From positions 9,424,001 to 9,488,000 of the forward strand of contig CM082580.2 in NCBI GenBank assembly GCA_040954595.2: DNA of 64,000 nt. Reading direction: 5' to 3'. The notes beneath the pieces are model-generated. The model was not told where the DNA came from and searched no databases. It was given only the letters and a program-made list of their open reading frames with translations. The stretch comes from Balanoglossus misakiensis. Lineage: Eukaryota; Hemichordata. The stretch's first letter is position 1. Each line of letters starts with the position of its first letter. A program made the position numbers and the translations under genes. Below, piece after piece: positions 24,958-35,241 of the stretch.

Positions 24958-26372
24958 GTCAAGTTTTGGCCCACCCCTATGATTGTGAGGTAGTTGCGAC
25001 CAAAGCATTGAAGTCAGGGGGATCTCATTCTAAATGTAGGGGGGTATGGGTGTGTAAGAAGGTTGACTTCAGTAGCAACTCTGATACCAATTTCACCAGG
25101 TGTTCATATTCTAAAGGAATCAAACTCTAACCCAAACTTCATTTACTACACCCCAGGTGTCTTCACCAACAATATGTAAATTAAAAACTCTGGTGAGTAA
25201 TAAAAGCAAACAAACTGAAATATCAACGTGGAGGCCAGTTTGTATATTTGGTGGGGGGTTAAAGTGTTATTTTTTTGAAGAACAGAGCATTCAATTCAAA
25301 ATGTCTGAGCATATGTTTCATCGCTTTGTATATTTACCACCTGATTAGAAACTATAATGTAAATAATAGTGATGTTTTTGAGGGAGCATTTTTCAGAAAC
25401 ATACATTCCTACAATTTAAAAAAAATGTATTTCAACCAATGCATGCAATGTACATCTTTGACACACTGAGGTTTATTTTTTTTTTGTCTGTGTAATTCTT
25501 ATGCAAGAAATAGTCTTTGCAGTTTTGAGTTCTATGCGGTTTAATATTTTTGTTTCTTTTACTTATTAGTTATTGACAAAGTTGCAGCACATGCTCACCT
25601 TGGATTTAGGGACCGTAATTTTCACTTCTGTGTTATGCAGTTTACAGCGTGGACCGACCGTTCACTTGTGTTTATACTTTTGTGTGCTTCCATTATTTTT
25701 GAAATGAATTCCAGTGATTGTGTTCCAAATTAACTGACATTTTCATCATTGTTCACACTTTGTAGCTATAAACGCTTCTTGCTGAACTATGACCATAATA
25801 TTCAGAGTATTACAATGTATTACCTGGTACCTCAAAGGGAACTACTATTCAAACATGTATGTACAATATATGTAACAGCGCCCTCTATAGCCATGAAATT
25901 TCTTCAGTTTTTCATTACGTGTGTCAATTTTCTTCATTTGCTTCGAACATTCGCCTTTTTCATGTACTCAAGGTGTACATTTCTTGTGACGAGTTTTCCT
26001 GCATGATGAATTCATGGACGTCGTGAAACTTTGATGTGTATTTCTGCATGGTGCTGGCTGGCATATGCATCCAACGCGTGTAATAACAGCTCCTCACTTC
26101 GGATATTAAATGTCATGTAAATATAGTTCCTCAGTATTCAGATGAATTATCACGCTGCCTGTGTGGGTACTGAACCCAACCAGACATGTACACGTGCCCT
26201 CTCACAGCTACATGTACTAGAAGAAAACAAGTGTTTGTATCTCATGGCAGTCGCACTGCTGCTAGAGCACATTTGTTACTTTACAATTGATCCGTAAATA
26301 CTTTAACTTCTGAAGTTAAAAGAAATTATTCAGGTGGAAATATTTTTGTATTTGTATGATGTTTCATCTTTG

Positions 26373-26413
26373 CGTGTGTGTGTGTGCGCGTGCGATTGAT
26401 TGATTGACTGACT
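26373..26413. repeat. GT/GC microsatellite and GATT/GACT run
   Basis: An alternating purine-pyrimidine GT/GC tract of about 21 bases passes directly into a short GATT/GACT tetranucleotide repeat, within the ANKRD28 3' UTR. Confidence 0.8.
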
Positions 26414-26995
26414 GCTCAGTGCATTCGTTTATCGATTCACTACAACTTGCCAAATGATTTATGTCTTTGAAATTATACAGTGTTCTTTGTAAAAAAAAAT
26501 TGTAGTCGTACGTCAGGGATTGTCAGGTGTTGTTCATCATGTGCTCAGGTTTAATTGCATTGCTTACACTGCGTAATATATCAGCAATGGGTACCTCCTA
26601 TTCATGTATTCTGTGTGAGAAATAGAAATTGCTACATTCCAGCATTATGTTGCCCAGGCAAGAGATTTCCACTGAGAATAAATTATCTCTGTGAACTCTC
26701 TACTATTGATCATTGGAAAGGAAGTCGAGTAGTTGTACATGCCTAACCATTAGAATTTGCTTTATTTGATAAACTCACAGAACATGCGGTAACTTTATAG
26801 GAAAACTGCAGCAAAGAATGTATGTCTTTATTCATCAGGTGTTGGCTGTGGAAAATTTTGATGTGGCAGTGTTTTGGGGGCAGCCTTCAATTTTTGTAGT
26901 ACGTGTAACACCTGCTGTAATATTGAAACTCGTATAGAGTAAAACTAATATTGAATGTAGATATCATTAACAATGAATGATGGCTTTTTTGCAAA

Positions 26996-27001
26996 AATAA
27001 A
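26996..27001 (+). terminator. ANKRD28 polyadenylation signal
   Basis: AATAAA followed within about 25-45 bases by GT-rich sequence (GTGTCCATGTCTGTTGT). This is the first signal after the stop codon with a good downstream element. A further AATAAA lies near 27276. Confidence 0.6.
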
Positions 27002-27063
27002 TTCATATATCAACATATACACAGTGTCCATGTCTGTTGTCATGTCACTCATGTCTAGCCCTA

Positions 27064-27089
27064 CGTACAGGTCTGTACAGACCTGTACG
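27064..27089. repeat. Perfect 26-bp palindrome
   Basis: The 13-base arm CGTACAGGTCTGT is followed at once by its exact reverse complement, with no spacer. It lies just beyond the ANKRD28 polyadenylation signal. It could form a cruciform or be a dimeric protein site. Confidence 0.9.
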
Positions 27090-27253
27090 CAGAGCTATCC
27101 TCCAGAAACAAGTTGACTATAGTGCTTCCTACCCCATCATATACAAACTTGTGTCACATCGTGGATGAAGTGTCTCCTTGCCATGGCAGTCCTGCGTTCT
27201 GGGCTTGGTGGCAGTGAAGACACAGGAAACCTAGAAATCTTGTTGTTGTTATA

Positions 27254-27279
27254 GATGATGATGATGATGATAATAATAA
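27254..27279. repeat. GAT/AAT trinucleotide microsatellite
   Basis: About five GAT units followed by AAT units, in the short interval between ANKRD28 and the next plus-strand gene. Confidence 0.85.
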
Positions 27280-27339
27280 ATATTCTTTAAAAACTGCGTC
27301 ATTCCTTGCTGTTGTTTGTTGATGTTGTAAATTAACATG

Positions 27340-27573
27340 TAACTGTAAAAGAACACTATGTCACAGCGCCACCAACCGGTCTAACGATGTCCATTTCACT
27401 TCCGGGATGTGTGATGTTTACGTATCGCCACACATCTGTCGATCACGACCAGACTGCATGATACCGGTACCATTATGAGCTCATTCTGTGGCGAGTCAGA
27501 CCACTACGCAGTATCTCTTTTCACGAAATAACCCTGTTTTACGACGGCTATTAAGAAGAGGACGACAGCAAGC
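27340..27573 (+). promoter_or_regulatory. Probable promoter of the 160-aa gene
   Basis: Composition shifts here from AT-rich to GC- and CpG-richer. A CACTTCCGGG ETS-type motif at about 27396-27405 lies some 170 bases before the start codon. No TATA box is evident. The assignment rests on composition and position. Confidence 0.4.
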
Positions 27574-28056
27574 ATGATCGACTCGGTGGTTCGAGCACGG
27601 GTACGACAGATTGACCCAGAAGTTACCGTGGACACGGATAAATTGAGCGACGTTGTCAGAGTGTGGCGGCTGTGCATGGAATCGCTGTCGAGGAAAGTCC
27701 CTGACATTACAGAGGAGGTTCTAGAGAAATCGCTCCCGGCTCTTACAGAGAAACTGTTCCCCCACCCCACCTGGGACGTGTACATCGCCCTCAAGAATGA
27801 GGATGTCATAGGGTACGTGGTGGCCGATGGAAAGCTGATCGTGAGCGTCTTCGTTTTGCCCGACTACGAAGATATCGGGCGACACTTGATCGATCACGTC
27901 TACCTCCTGAAAGGTGCCTTTTCCGTCCAGTTGCTCGCAGCAGACGACGCAACCAAGCGGATGTTTCAGAAATACGGATGTTTAGCTGTTGACGACGGAC
28001 AGTTGTACACTGACGCTATCACGGGTTTGCCCGCTATTCGCATGGTTTTTCCATAG
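27574..28056 (+). CDS. Uncharacterised 160-aa protein, possibly GNAT acetyltransferase-like
   Basis: I do not recognise this gene with certainty. It is one uninterrupted frame with a start (GCAAGCATG) shortly after a CpG-rich promoter-like stretch, and it is clearly more GC-rich than the flanks. Residues 1-60 are charged and helical-looking (KLSDVVRVWRLCMESLSRK). The second half has VYIALKNEDVIGYVV, a strand-like VSVFVLPDYEDIGRHLIDHVY and FQKYGCLAVDDGQLYTD. The order of a strand, an (R/Q)xxGxG-like turn, a helix and then YxKxG resembles motifs A and B of GNAT N-acetyltransferases, but the acetyl-CoA loop is degenerate (YEDIGRHL). No signal peptide or membrane segment is seen. Lack of introns, unlike its neighbours, may mean retroposition or simply a small gene. 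The coding status is firmer than the family guess. Confidence 0.6.
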   Translation: MIDSVVRARVRQIDPEVTVDTDKLSDVVRVWRLCMESLSRKVPDITEEVLEKSLPALTEKLFPHPTWDVYIALKNEDVIGYVVADGKLIVSVFVLPDYEDIGRHLIDHVYLLKGAFSVQLLAADDATKRMFQKYGCLAVDDGQLYTDAITGLPAIRMVFP

Positions 28057-29650
28057 GCCGTGTGGAGCCAGATGGAGGTGCCACAGATCATGCAGATGGG
28101 ACTTTTGACAACTTCACGGACACACCACAATGACACGGATATGCAGTGCAGGGATCATGCGGGTACCACATGCAGGGATCAAAATATCCCGGTACTGTAG
28201 TGTTGACATGTTGGATGAGTGTGGTGCAATGAATAGCAGTGGTTGGGGACACATTCAGAAGTTGCACAATATTTCCCATAATGCCTCCATTGCCAAATTT
28301 GGAGAACCACTTAAGTCAGTGGGGAAAGTAACGCACACAACTTTCAGTTCAACTCCAGCATAGTAGTTTTAAGTGACAGGTATAAGTTACCAGTAGTCAA
28401 CTTACAACTATCAACTTCTCACAGTTACATAAAAGAAAGATCAATTCAAAACAGCACAAGCAGTTGTCGACAACCTCAATTATATGTGAGGAAACAGGGT
28501 GAAATGTGTAACATTGAACCTCATAAGTTCATGTCCTTATACACATATGTAGATTGCTGTTAATGTGATTTCTCAGGGAAAGTTTATATTTCAATCATGT
28601 TTGGAGTGATTTTGGTATTTTTGTAAATATAATGTTGACTTCTGTGGATATTGTACTTGCATGTACAATGTCCCTGTGATGTATTTATAGTGTAGTGCTC
28701 AAGATCAGTGTGTTGTATTCTAACCAAGTCTTTTTTTTTCGCACATTCTAATGACTGACTAGATTTAGGCTGCACTGCCCAGCTGTGCGAGATGTTATAT
28801 TGCATCATCTGTCATTTCTTGATCCACCCAGCCTTGCCAACACATAGCTAACATTCTCTGAACATTCTGCAACTGAATGTTCTACTGCCCTCTAGAGGTA
28901 GCATATTTACTTTCTATGGATCATGTGCAAGGAAACCCACTTGCAACTATTTCCATATTTGGAGGACAAAGCCAGATTTATACAGGAATCATCTAAATTA
29001 ATTCGGGGCATGCATATTGCATGTGACAAACTGGGTCAGTCAGATATTTAAAAGCAAGGCTTGAAGGAATTAATTCAAGTACACGTGTACTTACTACTTA
29101 CTTCATGAATGACATTTTTGTTCTTTTGATATGAACTTCACTTTTGAAAACAAGCTGTTTTGTTGTCAAAGACATGATTTTCAAAGCTGTCTAGCGCTAG
29201 TATAACTGACATATGAAGGACTGTTCTGTAGAACAATCCAGGCTGACTTTCTAAAAAAATTTGCAGTATATTTAAAACCGAAACAATACTAGAGTTAAGT
29301 GTGTTTGTTTTGTTGTTTTCATTTTTTTTACAAGTTTTATAAACTTTTGTCTTTCTTTTATTGTGAGTTTGGTTGTTTGTTTTATGTTTAGTATACATGA
29401 TTGTATTACTAGTATTTATTTCACTTGAAAATCTGTGATAATTTACTTGGAACTGTAGATACTAACACCCAACATACTCCTAAGATCAGTTACCACGTAG
29501 TGGTTGTAGTAGACATTGATACAACCAACTGATTGTTCCTATTTGGAACAGGAAAGTTACATGAAAAACTGGTAGAGATCGATTCATTTTATATACACTT
29601 CCTGTAACTATTTGCCTATTTCTTTTTTGAATAAAATAATGGGTTTTGTA
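28057..29650 (+). other. Probable 3' UTR of the 160-aa gene
   Basis: AT-rich sequence after the stop codon with no supported exon, running to an AATAAA at 29630. If it is all transcribed the UTR is about 1.6 kb, roughly three times the coding length. Confidence 0.4.
29630..29635 (+). terminator. Plus-strand polyadenylation signal
   Basis: AATAAA in a T-rich context, about 200 bases from the opposing minus-strand AATAAA at 29838. The pair fits tail-to-tail ends of the 160-aa gene and LYPD6. Confidence 0.5.
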
Positions 29651-29837
29651 AAATTTATCAATCCTTGCGTCATGTCCTTCCTTCCTTTACACTCAAGAAG
29701 TCCTTTCTAATCACATGGTCTGCTCATCACCTACTGAAGACTAAGTGAAAATGAGATCCATCATAAACTATCACAAAATGTCCATAATCAAACACAAGCT
29801 TACCACCCACAATGCGTTATTTTGTTAGAAAAAGACA

Positions 29838-29843
29838 TTTATT
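29838..29843 (-). terminator. Candidate LYPD6 polyadenylation signal
   Basis: AATAAA on the minus strand followed by a GT-rich element (TTGTGGGTGGTAAGCTTGTG). An earlier minus-strand AATAAA lies at 31571-31576 and would give a shorter 3' UTR. Confidence 0.45.
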
Positions 29844-32011
29844 TCTTTTGTTGAAATAGTCATATTGTTTAAACTTTGTAATGCACTGTAGACAACGTCA
29901 CATCACAACCATTAACGGTATGTACCATAAATTAGATCATTGTCAACAATGTATAGATCTGTCTTGTCGAGAACAAACAAAAAATAGTTCTGATATTTAC
30001 ACAAAGTAATCAAAAAAAATATTACACATGTATACCGACTGCATGTACGAAAGCGCTTGAGGGTTGTACTTTTGCTAACTTCCAACTACAGAGGGCGCTA
30101 TTCTAGTGTATACACACAACAAAGCAGAGAGGGGAACGGATGATAGGAGTTATAAATTTCAGAGCTTGAAGAGTACTGCCAGATCACGAATAATTTGCAT
30201 TGCCGTGCATACAACTGTACACAATTACAGTTAGCTTTATAAACACCAGACATTTGAGTTCTGTGTGTACTTTTTGCAAGTTGACTTTGCAAGTATGACA
30301 ATATGTCCAGAAGTGGACTAGTACATCACAATTAATACCATTCTCCCTTCGGAGATTGTAGCGTGTGGATAATTCTAATCTAGCTAATATTGAATGTTGA
30401 TATCAAACAAAAGGGTAGGAACCAGTGTCCAGCTGTTATGCATAATGTACCAAGAAGAAAATATCATATCATTTTGCACCATGGAAAAATTTCATTCCTG
30501 CGACACATCCTATATTGGCTTTAAAAAAGGGCATACTTCTGGTGATTTCTCCTCATGTTTTTGGGGGGAAGCAAGCCATGGAAATTTTCAACCGTTTTCT
30601 CTAAATTAAATACAAAAATAGCTGATCTAATACCAGTCTACACTTGACGATTTCACAAAATGCCTGATCAGCAAACAATGTGACCAGAGTTAAGCCACCA
30701 CTGTAGTCAAATATATCTGACGGAAGATAGTTACCACACAGGCTTATACTGCAACAACAATCACTACATGTTTATCTGTTGACATTGTTGGCAAGACATC
30801 GTGCCAAGCAAACCATTTTATACACAACTTGGTTTTATAGAAATATAAATACTGAAAAAAACGAACACTGAAACTGTACAAGTTTGAAATTTCTCTTAAA
30901 AGGAGAATGAAGATATAGCTGTGTGTACTCTAGCTAAAGTGTACTCTAGCTAAACGACTAAGCATGAAGAACCACACACTGTTTCAAGATTATGTGTTGT
31001 TGAAATATAGTCCTCGTCATGGGAATAGAACTAGTCCATTGTGGTGAAACGCACATGCTGTACACCCCTATTCCCAGTGATGTGTATACAGGCATGTCCC
31101 ACCGTACACAAACAGGGTCTGCCACATTGTAGCATACAGAGGGGTGACAGCTACATGAGGATGTATTTGGTGAGTGGACCCTGTCCAACACCTGATTTCT
31201 GGACAACCATGCAGGCAAAAATTTGAAAAAATGTCAGCTGCTAGATTTGAAGAGATGAACATTGTGCAATTCGGACTTAATACAAAAAACATGTAAATGT
31301 TCTGAAGTAGAACTACTACACTTTTGAACTTGAGTTACACTAAATGGAAAATAGATCTTTTACACAGTGGTTTATACTATAGAGGAATTGCAGTCTAAAA
31401 CTGCAAAGGAATGTTTGCAGGAGGACACTGCAATCATGCAAAAATAATAAAATAACACAACGTGACAGTTAATAGCTGATATGATGTACTCGGTCAAAGT
31501 TCAGAGTTCACAGGTTATTGCTATTGACGACTGTACATAATACACTAAGTAGTCTTTCTATATCGGGCAGTTTATTCACATTTTACAGAGCCTTGGAAGC
31601 AATAGGGTAAACAAAAAAACGTTGTGACGGGTAACTGAAATTTCTAATCAGCAAGGTCATCTTCATTCTTCTTGAAGTTCATTTACATGTGTTTCATGGG
31701 ACACCTGGTACGGCGACCAACCACTTGGCTTCCAGATTTCATGATTTACATAAGCTGCTGACATAATCAAGTCTCGGCGATGTGGTCGATCCACACATAT
31801 GGAAATAAATAAGTATGCTCTTTATACTGGACCGGACTGGAAGCTCTTGAACAAGTCGATTGTCCTTCTTGATAGTGGAGACACTTCACAGCAGTGTTTA
31901 TATGACAGCCAGACACAGTCAACACAGTCTCTGTATCTCAATACAGCCCCATGCGTGTTCATACACACAGAAGAAAATCAACTACCAGTTCCAGAGAACT
32001 TTTTTTTACCA
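29844..32011 (-). other. Probable LYPD6 3' UTR
   Basis: About 2.2 kb of AT-rich sequence after the LYPD6 stop codon without supported exons. It includes a 16-bp tandem duplication at 30923-30954. Its extent depends on which polyadenylation signal is used. Confidence 0.45.
30923..30954. repeat. 16-bp exact tandem duplication
   Basis: The unit GTGTACTCTAGCTAAA occurs twice without a gap, inside the presumed LYPD6 3' UTR. Confidence 0.9.
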
Positions 32012-35000
32012 CTATCTTCGTATCAATACAAAAACAGTACAAAACATAGAGAAGAGCAGCTGTATCGACGAGAGAACATGATTGGTTGACGACGGTCTGT
32101 CTATTTGAAGTGGTGGAGCTAGGGTGGCAAAGATGGCAGTAGTCATGTTGGTTGGGACGTCCATATTACATATCCCCCATTCACAACACGATACACATTT
32201 CTGTAACAGAATGGTACAGGAAACTTTAGGAAACCAATGAACTCCACTGCAAACAAGATAAACCCGTTCTTAAATTGAAAGCATAAACTGCATAAAAGTA
32301 CCAGAGCTAAATCAACTCTCTGTATTGCATCTTACCCTCACGTCACTTTGCGTTGTTGCATGGCAACCGACAGTCTCTTCACTACAATCGTATTCTCTTG
32401 CGCATCTTTTAAAAACATCTAAACTGCTACCGTCTGTTGTGTTAAAATGATGCTCTGTATAGCAAAACTGTGTGCCTACACAAATTTAAGAAGAGACAGA
32501 AAAGAAAAGTTAAAGTACATCTGTTAGTTTACTTGCACACTCTGTGGAAACAATCTTCACATGAAAACAAAAGTTATATCACTAAGAACACGAGATGGCG
32601 CCATACACTGAGGACTGCAGTTTTGCTAACTTTCTACACGTTTGTACCACACGCACATTTGCAGTATGGATGCCGGATTGATTTCTTTGACATGCTTGAA
32701 ACACTCCTTATCAACAGTGAAGTGCATCAACAAATACTTGTCCCACTTTTAGCGTCCACTTACAAGCAAACCTCACCGACACTGTTGATCATCGAGGAGT
32801 GTCTGGACATGTTACTGTGGTTTTTTGTTTATGTACAGAATGTAAAGGTGTCAGGCGATTGAAGAGCAAAACAATGTAGAGTTTCCAAACTCTGTTACAG
32901 ATGTAAACACTTTAATTGCTGTTCTCAAGAGAAGTTCTTAGAGTTAAAGCTACCCCAATCTCTATCTTCACACATGATGCATAGAGAATTCTAAAACTTC
33001 TCTCATTAGTTTCCAAGAGCATGTGGCCGATATAGACCAAAAAGTAAATGCTGGCAGTATCATACATAATGTGCATTCAATAAAAAACACAATAAAACAC
33101 AGTTGATACAAGCTCTAAAATAAATCAAGATAGTTGCAACTGTCCCACAGCTAATGATTTCATGGAATGCAGAGGAACCAAATCAAGCACAATGCACTGA
33201 TGGTATATACTGATAAATCATACACGTATATCACACACACTGTGTGCGTCTGACCGAGTTCAATGCCAGGCTAGAGTACGGTACATGACCACTAATAGAT
33301 TGGTGTGATTGGACTATCACAGACATAAAACACTTCATTTGCAATTACCTGTCATTTAAAACTCTGCCTTTTTAAAAAAAACACAAAGCATTGTTCGGTG
33401 GGTGGCCTCCCGACTGCTCTGTATTCGCCTGACAGAGGAGCCACTGTATACCCACATTTCTTTAAAAAAATTCCACAACTGATGAGAGAAATAACTAAAC
33501 GAACCACCACATTTTTCAATTACATGTATGATTGCAGCCGCCCTATTCTCAGACGCGCGGCCAAATTGAATGCATTAGAACTGTGAAATTAGAAAATCAC
33601 AAGAAAATAGAGTTCTCTTGTGAACAGCACCATAGTCAGCTGCATTTACTTTGAAAATCGTGGATATAAACCTTGGCATCACTAACACCCTTTGTAGGTT
33701 TTACACACTCATTTAAATCTCGTTACTGGAGAAAAAAGAAACAGGTTGGAAGCAATGATGGCGATCTTACAGCCAGTACTCGTATTACAAGATGTACTTA
33801 TCATGAAATTTTCCGACAGACCGAAAGATATCCCTAAAAGGGCAGATAGATAACATAGATTCACAAATAAAGACCCAGCCTAGGAAGGAGATAAAAGGAG
33901 AGATGGGAACTTACCTAATGGACAGTATGCATCTAATGCACCTATATTACATGCATGATTGTCTTTTGTTCTGCATGAGATACATTTTAGTGCGTCTGGA
34001 AACGGCGTCGCTGCAAATAAAACAGAACACAGCAAATATTAGATATCTCCATTAGCCTGTGATGCTCGGGTTTAAAGGAGCTCATTCCTGAATCATTACC
34101 CAGAAACTATTAGTAGATTTACTTTCTTGGAAACTTCTGCAGTCTGTGATGACATAGCTCTAATGATTAGAAGAGCTCTTGGAAATGGTTCTCTGAAAAG
34201 AACTTCAATTTTACTGACAAGGTTTTTCTCCAAAACATATGTAGAAATTAAACGATAGCTCATGAGACATATGCTGCATTGTACTGTTGGTAAGTTGGTA
34301 TACCATATCCCCTTACAAGCCTCAAAAACATTTAGAAATCCACTTCTACACATAAACCCACCTTTGATGTATAAAACTTAATGGGATGTGAAGGATCTCT
34401 GCGATTATTGGCCGGAATTATCCCAACACTTAGTAACCCTTCCAGGCATTTTGCCGTGGCAAATGCCAAAATTTAAAACACGACCAGAACTTTTTATCTT
34501 CTTAATGGAAGTTGGAATAAAACAGTTTAGCATTACAACCCTGAGGGGCGAACTATTTGTAGATGCTGTTCTGTTTAAAGAATGTACCGATGGTTATTAA
34601 CTTGGGTGATGGTGGCTTTGTGTGCAAACCGACAGAGCATCGACTGTCGACATAACACCCTTTGGTAAAACCTCAGTGTCACGGTCAGAAAGTGCAAGTC
34701 TTTTCAGAATTTTCTCATGTCATATCTGTGAGTGTTTTGGCTTCCACTTTGAAGAACTTTGACCTATTTTCTTCAACATTCCGCACAATTTTGGCTCTCT
34801 GCGGTGAAGTGATACCGGTAAGGTCTTGGAAATGTCAATTCCAGCACACAGCAGTTCAGGTTGAAAGAAAAATGTTTGCTATAGGTTACATACCATGCCA
34901 TGTATACTGAAAGACATGGTGACCTTTTAAGAAACAAGGAGCACTTGCCTAAACCCTTTCACCCCCAGTTCCCTGTTTAGAGGTCCAACTTTACCATAGG

Positions 35001-35202
35001 AAACAGTGGGTTTGGACTGAACCATGGTGGTGAATGGGTTAAAACAACATATCGTGGGTGTCTACTTACTATCATTGCCGAATGCAGGTATAAGACCAGC
35101 ATATATGGTGTTATTTTCAATGGAGATGTTGGCTGCAGTGGCACTGAGTAGGCATACTAGCAGTATTGTCTGATTCAGAATCTCTTTCCACTGCAGTCTC
35201 AT
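32012..35202 (-). CDS. LYPD6: LYPD6-type Ly6/uPAR domain protein, GPI-anchored
   Basis: Four coding exons on the minus strand, 35070-35202, 33915-34010, 32336-32475 and 32012-32200, join in frame to 185 residues (human LYPD6 171). Residues 1-24 form a signal peptide (KEILNQTILLVCLLSATAA). A short linker TTPFPDALK leads into one three-finger domain at 54-135. Its twelve cysteines are in the LYPD6 order: CISC, C, CP, FCYTEH, KRC, C, GC, then KCVSCCEWGICN. A linker with NMT follows, then a hydrophobic tail (SSIQLLFSMFCTVFVLIRR) typical of a GPI signal. In vertebrates LYPD6 acts at the cell surface, modulating Wnt signalling through LRP6 and nicotinic receptors; that role is carried over by family. 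Orthology to LYPD6 as against LYPD6B cannot be settled here. The start exon has an acceptor before it, so 5' UTR exons lie upstream. Confidence 0.93.
32476..33914 (-). other. LYPD6 intron between coding exons 2 and 3
   Basis: AT-rich intron. A 130-codon plus-strand open frame (32470-32862) overlaps exon 3 and this intron antisense, but it has no family motif or promoter and is treated as chance. Confidence 0.7.
34011..35069 (-). other. LYPD6 intron between coding exons 1 and 2
   Basis: About 1.06 kb of intron. It carries the MITE-like element at 34950-35043 close to the splice donor of coding exon 1. Confidence 0.75.
34950..35043 (+). mobile_element. MITE-like element copy 2 (most complete)
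   Basis: About 94 bases with imperfect terminal inverted repeats: the left end TAAACCCTTTCACCCCCAG mirrors the right end CATGGTGGTGAATGGGTTAA. Two partial relatives lie at 23760-23832 and 45624-45664. It has no coding capacity. The family is not one I can name. Confidence 0.55.
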
Positions 35203-35241
35203 CCTCTCATCTTGCGTATTCAACAAGTCATCTACACCAAT
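35203..35241 (-). other. LYPD6: LYPD6 5' UTR part of first coding exon
   Basis: The acceptor CTATATTGATTTCAG ends at 35242 and puts 39 untranslated bases before the ATG. They contain two tiny upstream open frames (ATGACTTGTTGA and ATGAGAGGATGA), the second overlapping the LYPD6 start codon region. Confidence 0.6.

Larger units (their letters stand above)
24958..27020 (+). other. ANKRD28 3' UTR
   Basis: AT-rich sequence from the ANKRD28 stop codon to about 20 bases past an AATAAA at 26996. It includes a GT/GC dinucleotide run at 26373-26393 followed by a GATT/GACT tetranucleotide run. No open frame of note or splice structure is supported. Confidence 0.6.

Noticed and set aside
24667-25008. 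Long minus-strand open frames over the ANKRD28 last exon
   Set aside because: They are antisense shadows of a GC-rich coding exon and show no motif.
32470-32862. 130-codon plus-strand open frame
   Set aside because: It lies antisense to LYPD6 exon 3 and its intron, starts with lysine-rich low-complexity sequence and has no family motif.
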